Below, piece after piece: positions 1-5,332 of a DNA stretch of 5,332 nt. The notes beneath the pieces are model-generated. The model was not told where the DNA came from and made no database searches. It saw only the letters and a list, made by a program, of their open reading frames with translations. The stretch is taken from the NCBI GenBank assembly GCA_021781625.1, contig JAJXWL010000155.1:1-5332 (forward strand), given 5' to 3'. Each line of letters opens with the position of its first letter. Within the stretch, counting starts at the first letter, position 1. The translations under genes and the position numbers were made by a program. The stretch comes from a bacterium (GTDB lineage: Bacteria; Spirochaetota; Spirochaetia; JABEVK01).

Positions 1-181
1 CTCTTTAGGGTCCGTGATCATTCAGTTTATCACCATCGGGCTGTCCACACACATCTTAGGGAACACCACCGGGGTTCGCCAAATCACCTTGATTTTGACC
101 ATAGGGTTGCTAGTCCTACCCTACAATTGGTTTATGTACAACAAGGTAATTTGGCGCCGACGTAAGCATCGTAAAATCTAA
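1..181 (+). CDS. Probable GtrA/GtcA-family membrane protein, C-terminal fragment
   Basis: Reading from base 2 gives 59 residues ending in TAA at 179-181; the gene begins before the window. The fragment holds two hydrophobic segments (about residues 3-20 and 29-45), separated by a short polar loop (GNTTGVRQ). It ends in an aromatic and basic tail, PYNWFMYNKVIWRRRKH. This resembles the last two helices of GtrA-family proteins, which typically end in a pattern like NFLLNRxWVFR. Family members are small four-helix proteins thought to flip polyprenyl-phosphate-linked sugars, and they sometimes occur fused to or beside a GT2 glycosyltransferase. The basic tail suggests a cytoplasmic C-terminus. Its stop codon overlaps that of the convergent phosphoesterase gene. 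With only the end of the protein visible, the family call is tentative; another small polytopic membrane protein is possible. Confidence 0.5.
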   Translation, partial: SLGSVIIQFITIGLSTHILGNTTGVRQITLILTIGLLVLPYNWFMYNKVIWRRRKHRKI

Positions 182-1998
182 GGTCCCGTTTTGGGTCTGG
201 GACTGAAATCGGCAGGGATCGTGTTGACCACTTTCAAACTTCGGTCCGTGGGGACTATGCCCAGTTGCTTTAGGCCATAGCCACTCACCTGGGGCAGAAC
301 TTTAAGAAGAGCTTCGGGGATTTCAGCTTGACTGGCAGGCACTGGTGGCTTTGTCCCAGCCAAACGCTCGGGGTCAAAGGCTGAAAGCAAATCGGTCACG
401 GAAGCATCCGCATCGTCGGGCCCCCAGTTTTTTTGCTGAAAGAGTTTTTCGCCTAATTTCTGTCCTTTTTGCTCGTCAGGGAGTTGGGCTAACGGCGTTA
501 AGTGAAATAAAGTATCTACGAACTTCACGACAGAACCATGGTCACCGGAATCATGATCGATAAAATGGGTTCGGGCAAACGGAGAAATCAGCAAGAAGGG
601 CACACGAGGCCCATCAGTAATCGGTTTACCGTCCCGTCCTACCGCACGAATCGGGGGGGGGACATGATCATAGTCCCCCTCAGAATCATCCCAAGTGATG
701 ATGATGGCGCACTGTGACCAATAGGGACTTTTCGCGATGGCATTGATCTCTTGAGCCAACAACGCTTCACTGATCTGAGCGTCGGAATATCCGGGGTGAT
801 CATCGTCACCAAGAAAACGCTTTTGAACGGCCTCAGATGGATCAGCAGGCTTGAGTCCAAAAATATTTCGATACCCCCCTTTGACGTAAAACACTCCTTG
901 CGCGGGGAGTTTTCCGGTTTTTACCGCCGTAAAGAAGTCGCTTAACCCCTGAAAGGACCCCGAAAAGCTGGGATTATTGGCTAAATACCCAAAATACTGT
1001 GGTCCATTATGGTGTGTGATGTACGAAGCATGCAAACCTTGGGCATCTGTGGGGTCAACCAAAGGCTCAGCCGAAGAAGAAAGATTTGTTTCCTTGTCGT
1101 AGCCTTCTTCGAACCATGCCCAGGGAATGCTGGCGTGTCCTTGACCCCCTAAGTACGCGATATCCTCATGAATATCCTCCAAATCGGCACCATCGCGGTC
1201 TGACTTGGTGAGGTGCGGAGCCTGTCCCCCCGCCAAACTCAACGGTAAGGTGGCATAAGTTTGATTCCGTTGGAGAGGATACCCAGGAAAATCCTGCGGG
1301 TTCGCCGGTTGACCAGATACCTTATCTTTCGGGGAACCCCAGTAAGGGTCATCGTCGTTCAAAACGGGTTCATCTTGGTCAGGGTGCAAGGCTTCTTGAG
1401 TTTGCCCGCTTTGCGCCGCGATGATCGCGAGGTTACCGGGGGTGGATGGGCCGACCATCGACTGAAAAATATGGTCAAATAACACAAACCGGTCGGCATA
1501 CAACCATAAGAAGGGAATGGTGTCGCCGTCCATATAGGCCATGGTTAACTCACCGAACTGCTTGGCTAGGAGCGAAGGGTTTTTGCCTTTTATATATTTA
1601 CGCTCTTCGGCAAGAGCAAAATGGTCCATCCGAGCGTGACCGTTTTGGACATCCATCTTGGCAACGAGCAACGGATGGGAATGATCCACATCGTCGGTGT
1701 CCGCCGCATACTCTGCGGGACCGATCCGAAAGGGGTGAATCAAGGAAGTGCTGCCATCTTGATTGAGGATTTCTTGATAAAAACCCGGCGTTTTTTCGGA
1801 GGGCTGTGAGAATAAACCATCAGCACCTGGAAAAGTCCCAAAATACGAGTCGAAGGACCGGTTTTCTTGGTACAGCACAAAAACGTATTTGACCTGTTTT
1901 CGCAAGTTGGTCAGCACAGTCGACTGTGCAAAGAGCGTTTGGGTGGGCCAACTGAGCCCGCAAAGCACAGCCAAACCCAAGGCCGTGAAAAACTTCAT
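178..1998 (-). CDS. Secreted phosphoesterase, phospholipase C / acid phosphatase family
   Basis: This 606-residue protein probably hydrolyses phosphomonoesters or phospholipid head groups outside the membrane. It begins with a Sec signal peptide, MKFFTALGLAVLCGLS, with likely cleavage after LFA near residue 24. The family motifs follow in order: YQENRSFDSYFG (residues 43-54, with the metal-binding Glu-Asn pair at 45-46), GPSTPGN (183-189, with the expected Ser/Thr nucleophile at 185-186), TWDDSEGDYDHVPPP (435-449, with the metal-binding Asp pair at 437-438) and GPRVPFLLISPFAR (463-476), then HDSGDHGS around 482-489. These match the AcpA / phospholipase C type of PF04185, and all expected key residues appear present. 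The ATG at 1998 is chosen because AGGAGG lies five bases upstream and the signal peptide starts there. A TTG at 2070 in the same frame would put 24 polar residues before the signal peptide. There is no twin-arginine motif and no good lipobox. Substrate cannot be decided from sequence alone. Confidence 0.9.
   Translation of the reverse strand: MKFFTALGLAVLCGLSWPTQTLFAQSTVLTNLRKQVKYVFVLYQENRSFDSYFGTFPGADGLFSQPSEKTPGFYQEILNQDGSTSLIHPFRIGPAEYAADTDDVDHSHPLLVAKMDVQNGHARMDHFALAEERKYIKGKNPSLLAKQFGELTMAYMDGDTIPFLWLYADRFVLFDHIFQSMVGPSTPGNLAIIAAQSGQTQEALHPDQDEPVLNDDDPYWGSPKDKVSGQPANPQDFPGYPLQRNQTYATLPLSLAGGQAPHLTKSDRDGADLEDIHEDIAYLGGQGHASIPWAWFEEGYDKETNLSSSAEPLVDPTDAQGLHASYITHHNGPQYFGYLANNPSFSGSFQGLSDFFTAVKTGKLPAQGVFYVKGGYRNIFGLKPADPSEAVQKRFLGDDDHPGYSDAQISEALLAQEINAIAKSPYWSQCAIIITWDDSEGDYDHVPPPIRAVGRDGKPITDGPRVPFLLISPFARTHFIDHDSGDHGSVVKFVDTLFHLTPLAQLPDEQKGQKLGEKLFQQKNWGPDDADASVTDLLSAFDPERLAGTKPPVPASQAEIPEALLKVLPQVSGYGLKQLGIVPTDRSLKVVNTIPADFSPRPKTGP
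653..661 (-). repeat. C9 homopolymer inside the phosphoesterase gene
   Basis: Nine consecutive C residues on the coding strand encode the end of Val446 and Pro447-Pro449 (GTC CCC CCC CCG), next to the conserved Asp-His of the DHVPPP motif. The proline run is a family feature, but using CCC twice creates a run long enough to be prone to slippage. A one-base change here would remove the last quarter of the protein, including the GPRVP motif. Confidence 0.85.
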
Positions 1999-2003
1999 GA
2001 AAG

Positions 2004-2009
2004 CCTCCT
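2004..2009 (-). promoter_or_regulatory. Ribosome binding site of the phosphoesterase gene
   Basis: The coding strand reads AGGAGG-CTTTC-ATG, a perfect Shine-Dalgarno sequence five bases before the ATG at 1998. It decides the start of this gene over the in-frame TTG at 2070. Four of its six bases (2006-2009) also form one arm of the adjacent hairpin, so access by the ribosome may depend on folding. Confidence 0.85.
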
Positions 2010-2026
2010 GGGGGAAACCCCCAGGA
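2006..2026 (-). promoter_or_regulatory. GC-rich hairpin overlapping the ribosome binding site
   Basis: On the coding strand, TCCTGGGGG (2026-2018) and CCCCCAGGA (2014-2006) form a perfect nine-base-pair stem around a TTT loop. The 3' arm includes the first four bases of the AGGAGG ribosome binding site. It lacks a following T-run on either strand, so it is not a typical terminator. Possible roles are translational control of the phosphoesterase by masking its ribosome binding site, or protection of the mRNA 5' end after processing. The structure is plain in the sequence; the function is inferred. Confidence 0.7.
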
Positions 2027-2040
2027 AGAATACACGACCT

Positions 2041-2070
2041 TTCATCAGAAGAAGATGAGACCTGTGTCAA
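2041..2070 (-). promoter_or_regulatory. Candidate promoter for the phosphoesterase gene
   Basis: The gap between the two genes holds a consensus -35 box, TTGACA (2070-2065), followed after 18 bases by a poor -10 candidate, GATGAA (2046-2041, three of six matches). Transcription from it would begin about 10 bases further on and would include the hairpin over the ribosome binding site. The good -35 with a weak -10 could indicate an activated promoter or chance. A 96-base gap makes an own promoter plausible. Confidence 0.3.
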
Positions 2071-2078
2071 AATCTCAT
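2042..2078 (-). repeat. Two overlapping short inverted repeats
   Basis: On the coding strand, ATGAGA (2078-2073) can pair with TCTCAT (2060-2055) around a 12-base loop that contains most of the -35 candidate. The partly shared segment TCATC (2058-2054) can instead pair with GATGA (2046-2042) around a seven-base loop. The two pairings exclude each other. The stems are only six and five base pairs, so they may be an operator, a small RNA switch or chance. Confidence 0.35.
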
Positions 2079-2094
2079 TTAAGTGGCTTTGCTC

Positions 2095-4524
2095 TTAGGT
2101 CCCTTTGCGGCGCCCGAAAAGTTCCGTCAGAATAAAGCCCACGATGAGGAGGCCTAATGCCGTCAAAGTGATCACGGCTCCCCACACCGTCGCCGGCGAT
2201 ACCGAAGGACCAATGACGAGCTGATGGTCCCCTGGCGACACGGGAAAGCACACGGTATTGAAAGCAGTAGGTTCAAACTTGGTAGGGTGGCCGTCGAGGA
2301 GCACTTTTTCGTAGCCAAAATAGGCAAACGGTACCGCAATAAACCCTGGCTTATCGACGGTAAAGTTGAGTTCTACCTTCTGAGAATCGACGGTATAGGT
2401 TTGAACGGTTAGCTGAACAGGGCCTGAGCTACCGGAATCTTGTGTCGTTCCCTTCCTTAGGACAAATTCGCTAGCCGTTCCCGTGGTTAAATCCGGGTTC
2501 ATCAGCTGAATCAAAGCCTTGACATAGCTTGCCGCTAAAGGGCGTTGGTGAAAGGGTGCCCGGTTGTGCGAAACATCATCTTTTTCAAACGCCTTTCGTT
2601 GGGCCAATGCGGGCTGGGAGGCTTCTGCCTCTTGAAAAGATACCACCCGTGGTGCCCATAAAAGAGGTTTCGTACCGGTCAGAGTTAACCAGGGACCGCG
2701 CGGATCGGTTTGCACCTCGGGATTGGGAGTCAAAGTCGGAACGTAGTAGGCATACGAGGTGTGAAAGGTCACAAATTTGACCCCCAACAAGTCCAAGCCT
2801 TGAAGCGTCGGCTCACTGATAAATCCTTTTTGAAGGTCAGCGACTAACAAATCATTGGTGACGGCGTATTGGTACAACGCTTGCTTATTGGCTTCTAGCA
2901 TAATGGCATTCGGCTGCATCACCGGGTAGCCCACAATCTTCAACCACGGGGACACAAAGACATTGGTATTTTCTTGGTTTCCCCCGTGAAGAGAGTTGGC
3001 CATCGCGACCCCATAACGGCTTCCGTCGGGGGTAGCCGTCAGACGGGCATAAAAGGCTTGCTCAAAGCCATTATTTTGATTGTAGGTGTTATAGTTTCCA
3101 AACATCATCCCGTCAGCCAAAAAAAGCATAAACAAGATGGTAAATCGACCCAACCCCCCGTCTCGCGCCGTCCAGCGGCGAGCAAAGCTGGCGGTAACAA
3201 AAATCATCAAGGCTAAGTACAGCAAGATGGCATTCCGGTCATAGTTCGCTACTAAGACGGAAACCGCGATCAGCAAAAGTCCAAACCACCACCAGGAATC
3301 GGGCTTGCGCAGGCCGAGGAAAAAATAAACCACGGCAGACCCCACCAAACCCCAGCCCAAGTAATCGAAGTTATTATCGGACATATAAAAACGTGGTTCT
3401 AGAAACTTTAAGAAAGGGACTTTCCAAAACTGATAGGTATTCGGATCATCAAAGGGAAACTGCTTGTAAAAGTTGACATTTTTCATGTCCAAAAAGGTCG
3501 GCAGAAAGACAAAAGCTGAGACAGCGCCCCCTGCCACAATGCACCCCAGGGCAAAACGCAAGGTTAGACCCCACGCATCGGGCCGATGAAATAACAACCG
3601 CCCCAAAACATAAAAGAAGAAAAAGAACAACAGCTGGGAAGAATAACCTAAGTGGGTAGCCAGCATCACATTGGCCCCCAGGGACGCGGCAAAAACGGCC
3701 CGATAGAGCTTCCAATCACCGGCCAAAAGCTTTTCAAACGCCAGAACCACCCAGCCAAAACCAAAGAGCACCAACGGCATAAAGAGCCCGCCGACCCAGA
3801 GGATCTCATACAACAAGATGTTGCCGCCGGTAATCAGTACCGCCATCAACAACCCTGTTTTACGATCAGCAAACAGCCTCTTTCCCCAAGCATAGAAAAC
3901 AAAGGCATTTCCTAAGCAAAAGGCGAACATCACCAGTTTTGTTGAAAGGAAAATATTGCCCACAATCAAGTTCAAGGCCCCGATCAGAACGTACAGAAGA
4001 AAGCCATAGTGTGAAAATAAGGCAAACCCGTTGTGGTAGTAGTTCGTCCACAGGGGCCAGCTGTACCCTTGTTTAAAGTTCAGGTAAGTAAACCAGGCCC
4101 GCGAGGTGTGTGACGGGGCATCTTGAAAATACGGCTCACCAGGAGCCAACAAAGGCTTAAAAAACAGAAAAACCAGAAAAATGAGAAAGACAGCAACTCG
4201 GCGCTCATCCTCGAGGACAAACGCTAAGAAATGACTAAAGGTTCGTTTTTGAATTTGCCTGACGATCAAAAACACTAAAAGGGCCGCTAAAGCCCCAAGG
4301 ACGGCCCAGTCCAGGGGACGAAAAGAATGCAAAACGGTGCCGATTAGCCCAGCTTTTTGAAGACCTTTCGCGGCAAAGTTGCTCAGGTGAGCCAGCACCA
4401 CGCTTTTCACTCGATCTAAGAGAATAAACTGCACATAAAACGAAAGGAAAAAGGTAGCCCCTAGAACAAGACTCACCTCTCCCGCGCCCCTCTTTCGCTG
4501 GGCCAACGAATCTAAAGCCGGCAT
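2095..4524 (-). CDS. YfhO-like / GT-C-type polytopic membrane protein
   Basis: This 809-residue integral membrane protein has about 14 hydrophobic segments: two near residues 18-36 and 72-89, one at 110-126, a dense block from about 170 to 345, four from about 397 to 478, and a last one at 783-801. Between the last two lies a soluble region of some 300 residues. The first large loop carries EPYFQDAPSH (130-139) and then WPLWTNYYHNGFALFSHYG. This is the Asp/His and aromatic pattern expected for the catalytic loop of GT-C glycosyltransferases, with Asp135 as candidate base. The stretch at about 727-772 (PGFIAVPFAYFGYEKVLLDG...SPGDHQLVIG) resembles the beta-rich C-terminal domain of YfhO-like proteins. 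YfhO of Bacillus subtilis is a similar-sized protein linked to lipoteichoic acid glycosylation. The related 6-pyruvoyl-tetrahydropterin-synthase-related membrane family is an alternative label. It starts 44 bases after the cyclase gene. The glycosyltransferase role is inferred from fold pattern only. Confidence 0.7.
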   Translation of the reverse strand: MPALDSLAQRKRGAGEVSLVLGATFFLSFYVQFILLDRVKSVVLAHLSNFAAKGLQKAGLIGTVLHSFRPLDWAVLGALAALLVFLIVRQIQKRTFSHFLAFVLEDERRVAVFLIFLVFLFFKPLLAPGEPYFQDAPSHTSRAWFTYLNFKQGYSWPLWTNYYHNGFALFSHYGFLLYVLIGALNLIVGNIFLSTKLVMFAFCLGNAFVFYAWGKRLFADRKTGLLMAVLITGGNILLYEILWVGGLFMPLVLFGFGWVVLAFEKLLAGDWKLYRAVFAASLGANVMLATHLGYSSQLLFFFFFYVLGRLLFHRPDAWGLTLRFALGCIVAGGAVSAFVFLPTFLDMKNVNFYKQFPFDDPNTYQFWKVPFLKFLEPRFYMSDNNFDYLGWGLVGSAVVYFFLGLRKPDSWWWFGLLLIAVSVLVANYDRNAILLYLALMIFVTASFARRWTARDGGLGRFTILFMLFLADGMMFGNYNTYNQNNGFEQAFYARLTATPDGSRYGVAMANSLHGGNQENTNVFVSPWLKIVGYPVMQPNAIMLEANKQALYQYAVTNDLLVADLQKGFISEPTLQGLDLLGVKFVTFHTSYAYYVPTLTPNPEVQTDPRGPWLTLTGTKPLLWAPRVVSFQEAEASQPALAQRKAFEKDDVSHNRAPFHQRPLAASYVKALIQLMNPDLTTGTASEFVLRKGTTQDSGSSGPVQLTVQTYTVDSQKVELNFTVDKPGFIAVPFAYFGYEKVLLDGHPTKFEPTAFNTVCFPVSPGDHQLVIGPSVSPATVWGAVITLTALGLLIVGFILTELFGRRKGT

Positions 4525-4530
4525 AAACCG

Positions 4531-4539
4531 TCCTCCCTC
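4531..4539 (-). promoter_or_regulatory. Ribosome binding site of the YfhO-like gene
   Basis: The coding strand reads GAGGGAGGA followed by six bases (CGGTTT) and ATG at 4524. This is a strong Shine-Dalgarno sequence at good spacing, supporting the chosen start. Confidence 0.8.
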
Positions 4540-4545
4540 AATATT

Positions 4546-4574
4546 GATCAGCTCACTTATGGATCAGCTCACTT
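4546..4574 (+). repeat. 13-bp direct repeat across the cyclase stop codon
   Basis: GATCAGCTCACTT occurs at 4546-4558 and again at 4562-4574, with a 16-base period; taken as 16-base units, 14 positions agree. The second copy contains the last codon and the TGA stop of the cyclase gene (AAG TGA on the minus strand). The first lies in the gap just upstream of the ribosome binding site of the next gene. It may be a small tandem duplication or a pair of protein binding sites. Confidence 0.85.
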
Positions 4575-5332
4575 TTCGGTCGCCAACCAGACACCATTCC
4601 AAGAAGCAGGGGGAGCTTCCCTCAACTGCTTCAGTTTCTCGACATATTTTGCGGCGGGAGCATCTTGGGTAGCAATCGTTTCCATCAGCTGTAAAGCTTC
4701 CTCAAACTTCCCCTCATAAAACTTTTCCCGCCCTTGGTCAAAAACCTTCAACGTTTCAGCCTTTGCCTGGAATTCCCGTTCTCTGAGAGGCTCATAGACG
4801 GTGACAGGTTCAGATTTGCCTACGACCGCTACCCGAGAAAGTTCCCGAAACACGACCCCCGGTAAAGAGCCCACCGCCTGCTTGGTAAACTCCGAGACCA
4901 TCAAATAGGTTCCAAATTGTTTGTTCAAGCCTTCTAAGCGTGACGCCAAGTTGCCCGCATCGCCAAAAAAAGTATAGTTGAAGCGCTGTTGGGAGCCCAT
5001 GTTGCCTATGACTACCGGTCCTGTATTCAGGCCAATCCGGGCTTTGACGGGGTGCCCCCCTGACATTTGGGTTAACTCGGACTGGAGGGCCTCTAAGCGC
5101 CGTTGATATTCCAAGGAGGCTAACACAGCTTGACGCGCGTGGTCAGGCAAATCCAAGGGGGCATTCCAAAACGCAATCACGGCATCACCTTCGTATTTGT
5201 CGATCGTGCCGCCCATTTCATAAATCACCGACGTCACGGCAGACAGGTAACGGTTTAACAGTGCCGTCAACTCTTCGGGAGTAAGTTTTTCGGAAATACT
5301 TGTAAAGCCTTGAACATCAGAAAATAAAATCG
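4569..5332 (-). CDS. Class III adenylate/guanylate cyclase, C-terminal part
   Basis: The frame stays open to the right edge, so the N-terminus is missing; 253 complete residues are visible. They begin ILFSDVQGFTSISEKLTPEEL, the start of a class III nucleotide cyclase domain, which makes cAMP (or cGMP) from the nucleoside triphosphate. Counting from the first complete residue, the metal-binding Asp residues are Asp5 (SDVQGF) and Asp49 (KYEGD). The base-recognising pair is Lys45 and Thr120 (NYTFFGD), and the transition-state residues are Asn127 and Arg131 (GNLASRLE). All catalytic positions look intact, and the Lys/Thr pair fits the class IIIb bacterial type. After the domain (VGKSEPVTVYEPL), a TPR-like helical tail ends in PPASWNGVWLATEK. 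Such a tail is common in CHASE2-type membrane cyclases, so a sensor and membrane region probably lies upstream. A TTG at 5270 in this frame is internal and not the start. Confidence 0.92.
   Translation of the reverse strand, partial: ILFSDVQGFTSISEKLTPEELTALLNRYLSAVTSVIYEMGGTIDKYEGDAVIAFWNAPLDLPDHARQAVLASLEYQRRLEALQSELTQMSGGHPVKARIGLNTGPVVIGNMGSQQRFNYTFFGDAGNLASRLEGLNKQFGTYLMVSEFTKQAVGSLPGVVFRELSRVAVVGKSEPVTVYEPLREREFQAKAETLKVFDQGREKFYEGKFEEALQLMETIATQDAPAAKYVEKLKQLREAPPASWNGVWLATEK

Noticed and set aside
183..203. GTCCC / GGGAC inverted repeat just after the plus-strand stop, as a terminator
   Set aside because: The stem is only five base pairs with an 11-base loop and no T-run; it also lies in coding sequence of the phosphoesterase.
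1957..1998. Lipobox in the phosphoesterase signal peptide (AVLC)
   Set aside because: The residue before Cys13 is Leu rather than Gly, Ala or Ser, and the Cys sits in the middle of the hydrophobic core.
2006..2026. The GC-rich hairpin as an intrinsic terminator of the membrane-protein gene
   Set aside because: There is no T-run after the stem on either strand, and it overlaps the next gene's ribosome binding site.
1999..2070. In-frame TTG start 24 codons upstream of the phosphoesterase ATG
   Set aside because: It would place polar residues before a clear signal peptide, lacks a good ribosome binding site, and coincides with the candidate -35 box.
345..3915. Several plus-strand open frames of 60-106 codons lying opposite the phosphoesterase and membrane-protein genes
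   Set aside because: They show no recognisable domains or membrane pattern of their own and are explained as shadows of well-supported minus-strand genes.
4569..5270. Cyclase read as a complete 233-residue gene from the TTG at 5270
   Set aside because: The open frame continues to the window edge and encodes the conserved ILFSDVQGFT motif with the first metal-binding Asp.

Overview
The window shows a short stretch of an ordinary, gene-dense bacterial chromosome of about 50% GC. I see no phage, transposon, CRISPR array or RNA gene. Two genes have strong AGGAGG-type ribosome binding sites, and one product is a secreted enzyme with a Sec signal peptide. Together with a YfhO-type membrane protein and a probable GtrA-family protein, this suggests a Gram-positive (Bacillota-like) organism. 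A mid-GC environmental lineage such as Sulfobacillus or a relative would fit, but that is an impression and not a demonstrated assignment.

Layout. At the left edge (1-181, plus strand) is the C-terminal end of a small membrane protein that resembles the last two helices of GtrA/GtcA-family lipid-linked-sugar flippases. Everything else is on the minus strand and reads from right to left. First comes the C-terminal part of a class III adenylate/guanylate cyclase (5332-4569, running off the right edge). Next is an 809-residue polytopic membrane protein of the YfhO / GT-C-like type (4524-2095). Last is a secreted phosphoesterase of the phospholipase C / acid phosphatase family (1998-178). The plus-strand gene and the phosphoesterase converge, and their stop codons overlap.

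How the genes may work together. The cyclase and the membrane protein are 44 bases apart, so they could be cotranscribed. The phosphoesterase follows after 96 bases that hold a possible promoter, short alternative inverted repeats and a strong GC-rich hairpin covering the ribosome binding site. That gene is therefore probably controlled separately, at least in part. A GtrA-like protein close to a YfhO-like GT-C protein recalls the three-component envelope glycosylation systems of Bacillota (GT2 enzyme, GtrA flippase, YfhO-type transferase). An envelope glycosylation or lipid-processing role is a reasonable hypothesis for the locus, but the sequence does not prove it.

The most notable non-coding signals are the hairpin over the phosphoesterase ribosome binding site (2006-2026) and a 13-bp direct repeat spanning the cyclase stop codon (4546-4574). 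I did not find convincing evidence of a wholly new system.
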